Assembly: GCA_963772585.1 (NCBI GenBank)
Contig: CAVYXV010000002.1
Coordinates: 806,001-870,000, forward strand
Direction of reading: 5' to 3'
DNA: 64,000 bases
Source of the DNA: CAVVXN01 sp963772585
GTDB lineage: Bacteria; Planctomycetota; PLA2; JAEUHO01
Part shown: positions 15,729 through 24,810 of the stretch, in pieces
How the letters are laid out: every line of letters starts with the position of its first letter
Position numbering within the stretch: position 1 is the first letter of the stretch
Notes under the pieces: generated by a model
What the model saw: only the letters and a program-made list of their open reading frames with translations
What the model was told of the DNA's origin: nothing
The model's database searches: none
Position numbers and translations under genes: made by a program

Positions 15729-16142
15729 GTGTCGGGCGACCGCGACCAGCAGGCCGTAACGTCGGGACGGCGGCTCGTCTACCTCGCCGCCGAGCGGACG
15801 CTCTTGTCCTGGATCCGGACGGCCCTGTCGCTGATGGCACTCGGATTCGTGGTGGACCGATTCGACATCTTCCTCGCGGTGACGACGGCGAGGCAGGAAG
15901 GCGTGGGCGCGACCCGGCATTCGCCCTACTGGCTGGGGGTGGGGATCGTCGGCTTCGGCGCCGTGGTGGCCGCGGTCGGAGCCGTTCGCTACTGGCGCTT
16001 CGGGCTCCGATACCACCGGCAGGGCCGTACCGAACCGGGACGGGGAGTCCTCTTCGGCGTGATCGGGGCGGCCCTGGTCGCCCTCGCCGGCGCGGGCATC
16101 GTGATCCTTCTGCTGGGCGTAGGTCGCGCCGCCCCCTCCTGA
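15729..16142 (+). CDS. DUF202 family membrane protein
   Basis: 137 residues from GTG at 15729. The DUF202 signature is clear: YLAAERTLLSWIRTALSLMALGFVVDRF, followed by two more hydrophobic helices (LGVGIVGFGAVVAAVGAVRYW and GVIGAALVALAGAGIVILLLGV), three in total. It is a small inner-membrane protein of unknown function. The start is uncertain: GTG at 15690 is an alternative, and neither has a strong ribosome site. Confidence 0.8.
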   Translation: MSGDRDQQAVTSGRRLVYLAAERTLLSWIRTALSLMALGFVVDRFDIFLAVTTARQEGVGATRHSPYWLGVGIVGFGAVVAAVGAVRYWRFGLRYHRQGRTEPGRGVLFGVIGAALVALAGAGIVILLLGVGRAAPS

Positions 16143-16257
16143 GCCACGGGGCGGGGGCGGACTGGAACGCGGTTCGCTCGCAAGAGAGCGGGCGTGTCGT
16201 TCATCGCCGCCCCTTGTCGCTGTCTTCGATGTCGCCGTACGGTCCGGTGGAGTGGTC

Positions 16258-18051
16258 ATGGGAAGAAACGTCGCCGACTACGTGTTCGCGAGGCTGCAGG
16301 CGTGGGGAATCCACCGGATCTACGGCTTCCCCGGGGACGGCATCAACGGCTTCATGGGCGCTCTCAACCGGATCGACGACGGGGGGATGGAGTTCGTGCA
16401 GGTCCGGCACGAGGAGGAAGCCGCGTTCATGGCGTGCGCGCACGCCAAGTTCACGGGCAGCGTGGGCGTCTGCCTGGCCACGTCGGGACCGGGCGCCATC
16501 CACCTCCTCAACGGGCTCTACGACGCCAAGAAGGATCACGTGCCCGTCCTCGCCATCGTGGGGCAGCAGGCCCGGCAGGGCCTCGGCGCCAACTTCCAGC
16601 AGGAGGTGGACCTGGGGTCGCTCTTCAAGGACGTCGCCCACCAGTACGTCCAGCTCGCGACGGTGCCGTCCCAGACCCGCCACCTGATCGACGAGGCCGT
16701 ACGGATCGCCACATCGCGACGCGCCGTGACGTGCCTCGTGTTCCCGAACGACCTCCAGACCGCGGAGATGGAGGAGGCGCCGCGGACCCATGGCTCGACG
16801 TTCTCCGGAGTCGGGTACAGCGCACCCCGCATCGTGCCCTACGACGAAGACCTCGATCGCGCCGCCGACGTGCTGAACGCGGGGAAGCGCGTGGCGATGT
16901 TGGTGGGCGCGGGCGTCGTGAACGCCGTCGACGAGACAATCGAGACGGCGGAGGTCCTCGGCGCCGGCGTCGCGAAGGCCCTCCTGGGCAAGGCCACCCT
17001 CCCCGACGACCTGCCCTGGGTCACCGGCGCGATCGGGCTGCTCGGCACGGAGCCCTCGTGGAACATGATGATGGGCTGCGACACGCTGCTCATGGTCGGC
17101 ACGTCCTTCCCGTACTCGGAGTTCCTGCCCGAGGAAGGCCAGGCCCGCGGCGTCCAGATCGACATCGACGCGCGGAATCTCGGCCTCCGCTACCCCACCG
17201 AGGTCAACCTCCACGGGGACGCGAAGGAGACGCTCCGCGCGCTGCTTCCGCGGTTGAAGCGCAAGGAGGACCGTTCCTGGCGCGAACGCATCGAGGCGTC
17301 CGTCAAGGAGTGGTGGACGCTCATCGACGAGCGCGCTTCGGCCGACGCGAAACCGCTCAACCCCCAGTTCGTCTTCCAGGAACTGTCGAAGCGGCTCCCC
17401 GACGACGTCGTGCTCAGCGCCGACTCCGGGTCCGCCGCGAACTGGTACGCCCGCAACCTCAAGGTGCGGCGCGGGATGATGGGAACCCTCTCGGGCGGCC
17501 TGGCCACGATGTGCCCGGGCGTTCCCTACCTCGTCGCCGCGAAGTTCTGCCATCCCTCCCGGCCCGCCGTGGCGATGGTGGGCGACGGAGCGATGCAGAT
17601 GATGGGGAACAGCGCGCTGATCAGCCTCTCGAAGTACTGGAAACGCTGGGAGAACCCCCAGGCCGTCGTGCTGGTGCTGCACAACAACGACCTGAACCAG
17701 GTGACGTGGGAGCAGCGCGTCATGGAGGGCGATTCGCGCTACGACGCGTCCCAGGACGTGCCGGACTTCGCCTACGACGAGTACGCGAGGTCTCTCGGGC
17801 TGGTGGGCCTCCGCATGGAGAAGAAGGACGAGGTGGCGGGCGTCCTCGACGAGGCGTTCGCCGCGAAGAAGCCGGTCGTCATCGACGCCCACACGGATCC
17901 GGACGTCCCGCCGCTTCCCCCCCACATCACGTTCGAGCAGGCCCGGGGCTTCCTCGCGTCGATGGTCGAGGGCGACAGCCACCTCAAGGGCGAGCTGATC
18001 CAGACGGTCAAGCAGATGGCGGCGAAGGTCAGGGCCAAGTGGTCCTCCTGA
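16258..18051 (+). CDS. Thiamine pyrophosphate-dependent enzyme, pyruvate oxidase/acetolactate synthase-like
   Basis: 597 residues from ATG at 16258 with GGTGGAG just upstream (an in-frame GTG at 16252 overlaps that site). Three-domain architecture: an N-terminal PYR domain with IYGFPGDGINGF and catalytic Glu in VRHEEEAAFMA; a central domain (VAMLVGAGV); a C-terminal PP domain with the TPP/Mg motif GDGAMQMM...HNNDLNQ. It most resembles PoxB-like thiamine enzymes that decarboxylate 2-keto acids; FAD dependence is not obvious. It leads a four-gene operon with an enolase-superfamily enzyme, an ASRT-like protein and a 2-hydroxyacid dehydrogenase, so a keto acid from sugar-acid catabolism is a plausible substrate. 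Confidence 0.85.
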   Translation: MGRNVADYVFARLQAWGIHRIYGFPGDGINGFMGALNRIDDGGMEFVQVRHEEEAAFMACAHAKFTGSVGVCLATSGPGAIHLLNGLYDAKKDHVPVLAIVGQQARQGLGANFQQEVDLGSLFKDVAHQYVQLATVPSQTRHLIDEAVRIATSRRAVTCLVFPNDLQTAEMEEAPRTHGSTFSGVGYSAPRIVPYDEDLDRAADVLNAGKRVAMLVGAGVVNAVDETIETAEVLGAGVAKALLGKATLPDDLPWVTGAIGLLGTEPSWNMMMGCDTLLMVGTSFPYSEFLPEEGQARGVQIDIDARNLGLRYPTEVNLHGDAKETLRALLPRLKRKEDRSWRERIEASVKEWWTLIDERASADAKPLNPQFVFQELSKRLPDDVVLSADSGSAANWYARNLKVRRGMMGTLSGGLATMCPGVPYLVAAKFCHPSRPAVAMVGDGAMQMMGNSALISLSKYWKRWENPQAVVLVLHNNDLNQVTWEQRVMEGDSRYDASQDVPDFAYDEYARSLGLVGLRMEKKDEVAGVLDEAFAAKKPVVIDAHTDPDVPPLPPHITFEQARGFLASMVEGDSHLKGELIQTVKQMAAKVRAKWSS

Positions 18052-18065
18052 GGCAGGGAACGCGC

Positions 18066-19172
18066 GTGGCCACCGTCCAGACGCTCGAGGCCGACGCCTA
18101 CCGGATCCCGACGGATCGTCCCGAGTCGGACGGCACGCTGTCGTGGGACCACACCACGCTGGTGACCGTCCACGTCACGGCGGAGGGCGAGACGGGCTTC
18201 GGCTACACCTACAGCCACGAGGCGGCGGCCCTCCTGGCCCGGACGGCGCTGGCGGAGGTGGTGACGGGCCGCGATCCCCTGGACGTGGGCGCCGCCTGGC
18301 AGGCGATGCGTCAGGCGGTGCGCAACCTGGGCCGCCCCGGCGTCGCCAACGCCGCCGTCGCCGCCGTGGACACCGCGCTCTGGGACCTGAAGGCGCGCCT
18401 TCTCGATCGGCCGCTCACGGTCGTGCTCGACGCGCCCCACCGGCGCGTGCGGGGCTACGGAAGCGGGGGATTCACGTCGTACTCCGTGGAGGAGTTGGAA
18501 GCCCAGCTCTCGGGCTGGGCGGCGGCCGGCCTTCTCGCCGTGAAGATGAAGGTCGGTCGCGAACCGGAGCGCGACGTTGCGCGGGTCCGCGCGGCGCGGA
18601 AGGCCGTCGGCGACGCCGCGGACCTGTACGTGGACGCCAACGGCGCGTACACGCGCAAGCAGGCCCTCGCCCTCGCCCGGGCGTTCGCGGACCTCGGCGT
18701 CACCTGGTTCGAGGAGCCCGTCAGCTCCGACGACCTGGAGGGTCTGCGCCTGCTCCGCGACCGGGCTCCGGCCGGCATGGAGATCGCCGCCGGCGAGTAC
18801 GGGTACACGCCCGACGACTTCCGGCGTCTTCTCGAGACGGGGGCCGTGGACGTGCTGCAGGCCGACGCGACCCGCTGCGGCGGGCCTTCGGGGTTCCGAC
18901 GAGCGGCCGTCCTCGCCGAGGCGTTCCACGTTCCCCTCTCCGCCCACACCGCCCCGACGCTCCACGCCCACGTCGGGTGCGCCGCCCTGCCGCTCCGCAA
19001 CGTGGAGGTCTTCCACGACCATGCCCGCATCGAGGAGATGCTCTTCGACGGCGCCGTCCTCCCCCACGACGGATGGTTGGAACCTCCGCGCGACCGCCCG
19101 GGTCTGGGCGTACGCTTCCGCCGCGAGCGCGCGCGCGCCTACCTCGTGTCCCCGGAAGGAGCGTCGGCATGA
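18066..19172 (+). CDS. Enolase-superfamily enzyme, mandelate racemase/muconate lactonizing type
   Basis: 368 residues from GTG at 18066, 14 bases after the TPP-enzyme stop, with AGGCAGGG in the gap. Acid/base and metal ligands of the superfamily are visible: LLAVKMKVG (K-x-K), DLYVDANGAY (Asp), WFEEPVSSDD (Glu), IAAGEYGY (Glu), LQADATRCGG (Asp) and LSAHTAPTLHAH (His). It abstracts the proton alpha to a carboxylate, so racemase, cycloisomerase or sugar-acid dehydratase are all possible; the substrate cannot be read off. Its TGA overlaps the next start (ATGA), indicating coupled expression. Confidence 0.88.
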   Translation: MATVQTLEADAYRIPTDRPESDGTLSWDHTTLVTVHVTAEGETGFGYTYSHEAAALLARTALAEVVTGRDPLDVGAAWQAMRQAVRNLGRPGVANAAVAAVDTALWDLKARLLDRPLTVVLDAPHRRVRGYGSGGFTSYSVEELEAQLSGWAAAGLLAVKMKVGREPERDVARVRAARKAVGDAADLYVDANGAYTRKQALALARAFADLGVTWFEEPVSSDDLEGLRLLRDRAPAGMEIAAGEYGYTPDDFRRLLETGAVDVLQADATRCGGPSGFRRAAVLAEAFHVPLSAHTAPTLHAHVGCAALPLRNVEVFHDHARIEEMLFDGAVLPHDGWLEPPRDRPGLGVRFRRERARAYLVSPEGASA

Positions 19173-19546
19173 CGGAGACCCCCATCGGCCGGCGGCGCTG
19201 GGCGATCGCCGAGGGCTACATCCCCCGGGGAAGCCACGGCCCCGAACCGGAGATGCTGAGCCACGAGACGGCCTGCCTGCTCAACGCCGGCGACACGGAC
19301 GCGCACGTGGCGATCACGCTCTATTTCACCGACCGCGATCCCGTGGGGCCCTACCGCGTCACGGTGCCCGCCCGCCGGACGAAGCACGTCCGCTTCAACG
19401 ATCTCCGGGATCCCGAGCCGGTGCCCCGCGGGACGGACTACGCGAGCGTCCTCGTCTCCGACGTGCCCATCGTGGTCCAGCACACCCGCCTGGACACGCG
19501 GCAGGCCGAGGCTGCGCTCCTCACGACGATCGCATTCGCGGAGTGA
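19169..19546 (+). CDS. Anabaena sensory rhodopsin transducer (ASRT)-like small protein
   Basis: 125 residues; ATG overlaps the enolase-family stop. The whole protein matches the ASRT-family pattern: WAIAEGYIP near the N-terminus, PEMLSHETACLLNAGD, AHVAITLYFTDRDPVGPYRVTVPARRTKHVRFNDL, and VPIVVQHTRLDTRQAE. The family is a small beta-sandwich thought to bind small molecules. It is common without any rhodopsin and often sits near carbohydrate catabolic genes. No rhodopsin gene is visible here, so a sugar/sugar-acid-related accessory or ligand-binding role in this operon is more likely than photosignalling. Confidence 0.85.
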   Translation: MTETPIGRRRWAIAEGYIPRGSHGPEPEMLSHETACLLNAGDTDAHVAITLYFTDRDPVGPYRVTVPARRTKHVRFNDLRDPEPVPRGTDYASVLVSDVPIVVQHTRLDTRQAEAALLTTIAFAE

Positions 19547-19551
19547 CGACG

Positions 19552-22485
19552 ATGCCCCCGGGAACGGACATCGAGGCATTGCCGACGCCGCGGAGACGCT
19601 CGCAGCAGGTGGACCGGGACGCCCTGGCCGCGGACCTCGCGGGGAGGATCCGCGGCGAGGTGCGATTCGACGACGGCAGCCGCGCCCTCTACGCGACGGA
19701 CGCCTCGAACTACCGCCAGGTGCCGATCGGGGTGGTGATCCCGCGCGATGCGGACGACGTCGTCGCCGCCGTCGAAGTGTGCCGCCGCCACGACGCCCCC
19801 GTCGTCTCGCGGGGCGGCGGGACGAGCCTGGCGGGCCAGGCCTGCAACGTCGCGGTCGTGTTCGACTATTCGAAGTACATGCACCACGTCCTCGAGATCG
19901 ACGCCGAGCGACGACGGGCCCGGGTCGAGCCCGGGTGCAACCTCGACACGTTGCGGGACGCGGCGGCACAGCACGGGCTCACCTTCGGCCCCGACCCGGC
20001 CACGCACAACCGGAACACGCTCGGCGGCATGATCGGGAACAACTCCTGCGGCGTGCACTCCGTGATGTCGCAGTTCTACGGCCCGGGGCCGCGCACGTCC
20101 GACAACGTCGATTCCCTCGAGATCCTGACCTACGACGGAGAGCGGTTCATGGTCGGCGCCACCGACGACGACGCGCTGCGCGAGATCCTCGCGGCCGGCG
20201 GGCGGCGCGCCGAGATCTACGGCGCGATGCTCGACATCCGGAAGCGCTACGCCGACCCGATCCGCGAGCGGTTGCCGGACATCCCGCGCCGGGTGTCCGG
20301 CTACAACCTCGACGAGCTCCTCGAGGAGAAGGGCTTCCACGTCGCCCGCGCGCTCGTGGGCACGGAGGGCACGTGCGTGTTCGTCCTGGAGGCGACGCTG
20401 ATCCTCATGCCGCTCCGACCGGAGCGGACGCTGGTCGTGGTGGGCTTCGAGAACGTCTTCAAGGCCGCGGACGCCGTCCCCGACGTGATGGCGCACGAGC
20501 CGGTGGGATTGGAGGGGCTCGACGACAAGCTCATCCACTACATGAAGCGGAAGGGACTCCACACCGACGACGCGGCCCTCCTCCCCGAGGGAGGCGGCTG
20601 GCTCCTGGTCGAGTTCGGCGCCGAGGACAAGGCGGAGGCGGATCGCGACGCCCAGGCCCTGGCGGACGCCATGCGCGGACGCGACGAGGAGATCCACGTC
20701 TCCGTCTACTCGGACCGGAAGGAGGCGCAGCGCCTCTGGACGGTGCGGGAGTCCGGCCTCGCGGCGACCGCGCACGTGCCGGGGCAGAGGCAGGCGCATC
20801 CGGGGTGGGAGGACGCGGGCGTTCCCCCGGACCGCGTCGGCGCCTACCTCCGCGAGTTTCGCGCGCTGCTGGACCGCTACGGCTACGACGGTTCGCTCTA
20901 CGGCCACTTCGGGCAGGGCTGCATCCACTGCCGGATCGACTTCGATCTGGGGAGCGCTCCCGGCGTCCGGACGTGGATGCGCTTCCTCGAGGAGGCGGCC
21001 GACCTGGTGACCGCCAACGGCGGGTCGCTGTCGGGCGAGCACGGCGACGGCCAGGCCCGCGCGGCGTTGCTTTCGCGGATGGTGGGCGACGAACTGGTGG
21101 AGGGCTTTCGCCGCTTCAAGGCCGCCTGGGATCCGCAGGGCCGGATGAACCCGGGCAAGGTCGTGGACCCGTACCGGCCCGACGAGAACCTGCGGCTCGG
21201 CCCCGACTACGCCCCCTTCCGCGCGAAGACGGTGTTTGCCTACCCGAAGGACCAGAACGTCTTCGCGAAGGCCATGGAGCGTTGCGTCGGCGTGGGGTTG
21301 TGCCGACGCACCTCGGGCGGCGTGATGTGCCCGTCCTACATGGCGACGCGGGAAGAGGAACACTCCACCCGCGGCCGCGCGCGCCTGCTCTTCGAGATGA
21401 TGCGCGGCGACGCGCTCCCCCACCGGTGGAAGAGCGAGCCGGTCAAGGAGGCGCTGGACCTGTGCCTCGCCTGCAAGGGCTGCGCGCGGGAGTGCCCCGT
21501 AGACGTGGACATGGCCACCTACAAGGCCGAGTTCCTGGCGCACTACTACCGGGGCCGGCTACGGCCGCGCGAGGCCTACGCCATGGGCTGGATCTACTGG
21601 TGGTCGCGCCTCGCCTCCCACGCGCCCAAGGTGGTGAACGCCGTCGCCCACACCCGCCTCGGCGGACGCCTCGCGAAGTTCCTGGGCGGCCTCGCGCCGG
21701 AGAGGTCGATTCCCCGCTTCGCCGAGCAGACGTTCACGGAGTGGTTTCGCGACCGCGACGGACGACGGGGCGGCCGGCGCGTCCTCTTCTGGCCGGACAC
21801 GTTCTCGAACCACCTGACCCCGGAGCCCGCGCGGGCCGCGGTGGAGGTGCTCGAGGACGCCGGCTACGAGGTCGCGATCCCGCCCCGCCCGCTCTGCTGC
21901 GGGCGTCCGCTCTACGACCAAGGCTTCCTCGGCATGGCCCGCCGGCTCTGGAAGCAGACGCTGTCCACGTTGAGGGAGGACATCCGCCGGGGCACGCCCG
22001 TCGTCGGGGTGGAGCCGAGCTGCGTCGCCGCCTTCCGCGACGAGCTGCCCCGCATGCTCCCCGGCGACGAGGACGCGCGCCGGCTCTCCCACCAGACGAA
22101 GCTGCTCTCCGAGCTCCTGGTCGCGGACGGCTACGAACCCCCGCACCTCGCCGCCAAGGCGATCGTCCACGGCCACTGCCACCACCGCTCGGTCCTGGAT
22201 TTCGACGCGGAGACCACCCTCCTGGATCGGCTCGGCCTGGACTACGAGATGCTCGATTCTGGCTGCTGCGGGATGGCGGGCTCGTTCGGCTTCGCCCGCG
22301 GGCACTACGACGTGTCGAAGCGCTGCGCGGACCGCGTCCTGGTCCCCGCCGTGGCGAAGGCGGACCCGGCGACCCGGGTCGTAACGGACGGGTTCAGTTG
22401 CCGCGAGCAGATCGAGCAGCTGACGGGGCGGCGCGCCGTCCACCTCGCCGAGCTCCTCCGCGAAGCCGTCCGCGCGAAGGCCTGA
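19552..22485 (+). CDS. FAD-binding and 4Fe-4S 2-hydroxyacid dehydrogenase (GlcD-GlpC fusion, YdiJ-like)
   Basis: 977 residues from ATG at 19552, five bases after the ASRT stop. The N-terminal half is a PCMH-type FAD domain (VVSRGGGTSLAGQACN, GMIGNNSCGVHSV) and FAD-oxidase C domain (GHFGQGCIHCRIDFD, LSGEHGDGQARAALL). The C-terminal half has two 4Fe-4S motifs (CVGVGLCRRTSGGVMCPSY and CLACKGCARECPVD) and two CCG domains (PLCCGRPLYDQG, DSGCCGMAGSFG). Such fusions oxidise D-lactate, D-2-hydroxyglutarate or related acids and pass electrons to quinone or another acceptor at the membrane. It is the last gene of the operon. Confidence 0.9.
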   Translation: MPPGTDIEALPTPRRRSQQVDRDALAADLAGRIRGEVRFDDGSRALYATDASNYRQVPIGVVIPRDADDVVAAVEVCRRHDAPVVSRGGGTSLAGQACNVAVVFDYSKYMHHVLEIDAERRRARVEPGCNLDTLRDAAAQHGLTFGPDPATHNRNTLGGMIGNNSCGVHSVMSQFYGPGPRTSDNVDSLEILTYDGERFMVGATDDDALREILAAGGRRAEIYGAMLDIRKRYADPIRERLPDIPRRVSGYNLDELLEEKGFHVARALVGTEGTCVFVLEATLILMPLRPERTLVVVGFENVFKAADAVPDVMAHEPVGLEGLDDKLIHYMKRKGLHTDDAALLPEGGGWLLVEFGAEDKAEADRDAQALADAMRGRDEEIHVSVYSDRKEAQRLWTVRESGLAATAHVPGQRQAHPGWEDAGVPPDRVGAYLREFRALLDRYGYDGSLYGHFGQGCIHCRIDFDLGSAPGVRTWMRFLEEAADLVTANGGSLSGEHGDGQARAALLSRMVGDELVEGFRRFKAAWDPQGRMNPGKVVDPYRPDENLRLGPDYAPFRAKTVFAYPKDQNVFAKAMERCVGVGLCRRTSGGVMCPSYMATREEEHSTRGRARLLFEMMRGDALPHRWKSEPVKEALDLCLACKGCARECPVDVDMATYKAEFLAHYYRGRLRPREAYAMGWIYWWSRLASHAPKVVNAVAHTRLGGRLAKFLGGLAPERSIPRFAEQTFTEWFRDRDGRRGGRRVLFWPDTFSNHLTPEPARAAVEVLEDAGYEVAIPPRPLCCGRPLYDQGFLGMARRLWKQTLSTLREDIRRGTPVVGVEPSCVAAFRDELPRMLPGDEDARRLSHQTKLLSELLVADGYEPPHLAAKAIVHGHCHHRSVLDFDAETTLLDRLGLDYEMLDSGCCGMAGSFGFARGHYDVSKRCADRVLVPAVAKADPATRVVTDGFSCREQIEQLTGRRAVHLAELLREAVRAKA

Positions 22486-22568
22486 GAGACCTTGAAGAAA
22501 TCGAATCCGGGGCTTCGGCCGGCTGAGCGCCGCCCCGCGGCCCGGATCCGGCCCGATAGGATCTCGGC

Positions 22569-23873
22569 GTGGCGCGCGCGATCGTCCTCGTCGCAGGGAA
22601 GGACCCCTTCGAGATCCCCGGGGGGCACAGCACCTACGTGAGGGTCCACGCCCGCGCGGCGCTTCGCGCGGGTTACGAGCCGCACCTCTTCTGCGTGGGG
22701 CCGTCGGCCCTGACGCGGGAGACCGACCTGGGAGTGCTCCACGGGGTCGCCTCCCCGTACCGCCCCTTCCGCCAGACGATGCTGCCGTTCCACGGTCCGC
22801 GCCTGGCCCGGGCCGTCGCGGACTTCCTGTCGAAGGCTCCGGGCCCGTGGCTCGTCCACGCGATGGGACTCCTGTGGGGGTGGGTGGCGGTCGAGGCGGC
22901 GGCGCGCCTCGAGCGTCAGGGCGGCCGCGCCGCCGCGCTGGTCCACGCCTACACGACGTACGTCCACGAGATGCAGGGGAAGGTCCGCGGCGTCGGCCGC
23001 AGCCACGGTCTCGTCAAGGCTGTCCGCTACGCCGGCGAGGGGCTGTGGGTCCGCAGCGTGATCGATCGGTACGAGCGGCGGGCCTACCGCGACGCCGACG
23101 CCGTCTTCGTGAACTACGAGAGGGTGCGCCGGCTGATCCACCTCCGGCACGGGCGGGGGCCCGAGATCCGCCGCATGCCCTACACGACGGAGCGCGCGCT
23201 GACGGAGGAGGCGGACGGCGCACCCGATGCGTCCCCCGCCGGGCTCGCCGCGCTCACGCCTCCGGACACGCCGCTCGTCGTCGCCGTCTCGCGCCACGAC
23301 CCCCGCAAGGGCGTGGACGTCCTGCTCCGGGCCCTGGCCCTCCTGCGGGGGGAGGGCGTGCCGTTCCGCGCGTGCGTCGTGGGCTGGGGCGGCCTGCTCG
23401 ACACCCACCGCGCCCTCGCCGCCTCGCTCGGCCTCACCGGCGCGGTCCTCCTCACGGGGGAGGTGCCCGATCCGGAGCCGTACCTGCGCCGGGCGGACGT
23501 GTTCGCCCTGCCGTCGCTCGAGGAAGGCAGCGGCTCCCTCTCGCTGCTCGAGGCCATGCGGGCGGGCGTCGCGCCCGTCGCGTCCCGGCTCGACGGCATC
23601 CCCGAGGACGTCACGGACGGGGAGAGCGCGCTCCTCGTGGAGCCCGGACGCCCAAGGGCTCTCGCCGCCGCGCTCCGCACGCTGCTGGAGGATCCCGCCC
23701 GCCGCGCCCGCCTCGCGGCCGCCGCCCGCCGCCGCTTCGAGGAGCGGTTCGCCCCGGAACGCCTGGTGGCCGCGCTCGGTACGGCCTACCGCGCCGCCGG
23801 CGTCCCCCGTAGGGACAGCGCCCCGCAGTTCGGGAATTCGCTTCCCCTTCGCCGGTCCCCGTTCGTCTTGTGA
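22569..23873 (+). CDS. GT4-family glycosyltransferase
   Basis: 434 residues from GTG at 22569. GT-B fold: the N-terminal acceptor domain shows PGGHSTYVRVHARAALRAGYEPHLF. The C-terminal nucleotide-sugar domain shows VVAVSRHDPRKGVDVLLRAL, DPEPYLRRADVFALPS and the retaining E-x7-E motif EEGSGSLSLLEAM followed by VASRLDGIPEDVTDGE. Likely transfers a sugar from NDP-sugar to a lipid or glycan at the cytoplasmic face. The stop is adjacent to, or overlaps, the sigma-factor start. No other polysaccharide genes are nearby. Confidence 0.87.
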   Translation: MARAIVLVAGKDPFEIPGGHSTYVRVHARAALRAGYEPHLFCVGPSALTRETDLGVLHGVASPYRPFRQTMLPFHGPRLARAVADFLSKAPGPWLVHAMGLLWGWVAVEAAARLERQGGRAAALVHAYTTYVHEMQGKVRGVGRSHGLVKAVRYAGEGLWVRSVIDRYERRAYRDADAVFVNYERVRRLIHLRHGRGPEIRRMPYTTERALTEEADGAPDASPAGLAALTPPDTPLVVAVSRHDPRKGVDVLLRALALLRGEGVPFRACVVGWGGLLDTHRALAASLGLTGAVLLTGEVPDPEPYLRRADVFALPSLEEGSGSLSLLEAMRAGVAPVASRLDGIPEDVTDGESALLVEPGRPRALAAALRTLLEDPARRARLAAAARRRFEERFAPERLVAALGTAYRAAGVPRRDSAPQFGNSLPLRRSPFVL

Positions 23874-23878
23874 GGCGG

Positions 23879-24379
23879 ATGGACGACGCCTTCGCCGAGG
23901 TCTACGCCCGCCACGCGGCGGACCTGCACGCCTACCTCGTGCGCCTCGTGGGCGACCCCGCCGCGGCGGACGAGCTGGGCCAGGAGACCTTCGTGCGCTT
24001 CCTCGAACACCCCCCGACCGCCGCGACGCAGAACGGCCACCTCGGCCCGTGGCTCTTCCGCGTCGCGACGAACCTCGGCCTCGACCGTCTGCGGCGCCGC
24101 CGCGGCCGCCCGCTCCTCGAGGAGCCGGCCGGACGCGCCGGGGAGGCCGGTGACGCCGCCGAGGCCCGGGACCTGGAGCGACGGATCCGCGAGGAGGTGG
24201 CGGCGCTCGCGCCGGAGCTTCGCGCGGCGTTCCTGCTGCGCGCCCACCACGCGCTGCCCTACGCCGAGATCGGCCGGGCGCTGGGTGTCTCGGAGCGCGC
24301 GGCGAAGGCCCGCTTCCGACGTGCCCGCGATCGCCTGTCGGGACGTCTCGGCCCCCTGCTGGAAGGAGACCGCCCGTGA
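23879..24379 (+). CDS. ECF-type RNA polymerase sigma factor
   Basis: 166 residues from ATG at 23879 (GAGGCGG just upstream); a GTG at 23870 overlapping the previous stop is an alternative. Region 2: FAEVYARHAADLHAYLVRLVGD, ADELGQETFVRFL and WLFRVATNLGLDRLRRRRGR. Region 4: LAPELRAAFLLRAHHALPYAEIGRALGVSERAAKARFRRARDRL, with a clear helix-turn-helix. GTGA overlap with the following zinc-finger anti-sigma gene supports a regulatory pair. It is not similar to the two sigma factors at 29.7 and 34.0 kb beyond the general fold. Confidence 0.9.
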   Translation: MDDAFAEVYARHAADLHAYLVRLVGDPAAADELGQETFVRFLEHPPTAATQNGHLGPWLFRVATNLGLDRLRRRRGRPLLEEPAGRAGEAGDAAEARDLERRIREEVAALAPELRAAFLLRAHHALPYAEIGRALGVSERAAKARFRRARDRLSGRLGPLLEGDRP

Positions 24380-24801
24380 ACTGCGCCCAGGCGCGACGCC
24401 TGCTCCCCGACCGCCTCGACGAGCTCATGGGCCCCGCGGCAACGCGAGCGGTCGATGCCCACGTCGAGCACTGCACCGCGTGCCGCGCGGCGCGCACGCA
24501 CCTCGAGGAGGGACGTCGCCGGCTGTACACGCCCTTCGCCGTCCCCCCGGCGCCCGCAGGAACGGAGGCCCGCATCCGGGCGCGGGTTGCGGGGCGCCCC
24601 GTCGCCGCCGCGGGGCGGTGGCGCCTCGCCTTCTCCTGCGCCGCGTCCTTCGCCGCCGGGGTGCTGGTCACGCTGGCCGTGCTCCCTCGCCCGGCGCCCG
24701 CGGCGAGAGCCCCCGCCGTCACGCGCACGCTGCCCCCGGCTTCTCCGGCCGCGACCGCCTACGAACCCGTCGTCCCCCCGCCGCGGATGCGCATCCGCTA
24801 G
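24376..24801 (+). CDS. Anti-sigma factor with zf-HC2 domain and single membrane helix
   Basis: 141 residues from GTG at 24376. The N-terminal zinc-binding anti-sigma fold shows MNCAQARRLLPD and the H-x3-C-x2-C motif (HVEHCTACRAA). A transmembrane helix follows at about residues 78-100 (RLAFSCAASFAAGVLVTLAVL), then a short Pro-rich periplasmic tail. It should sequester the upstream ECF factor at the membrane until a periplasmic signal is received. The neighbouring PDZ protein at 24811 may be part of that signalling route; this is inference from position. Confidence 0.85.
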   Translation: MNCAQARRLLPDRLDELMGPAATRAVDAHVEHCTACRAARTHLEEGRRRLYTPFAVPPAPAGTEARIRARVAGRPVAAAGRWRLAFSCAASFAAGVLVTLAVLPRPAPAARAPAVTRTLPPASPAATAYEPVVPPPRMRIR

Positions 24802-24810
24802 GAGCCCCCG

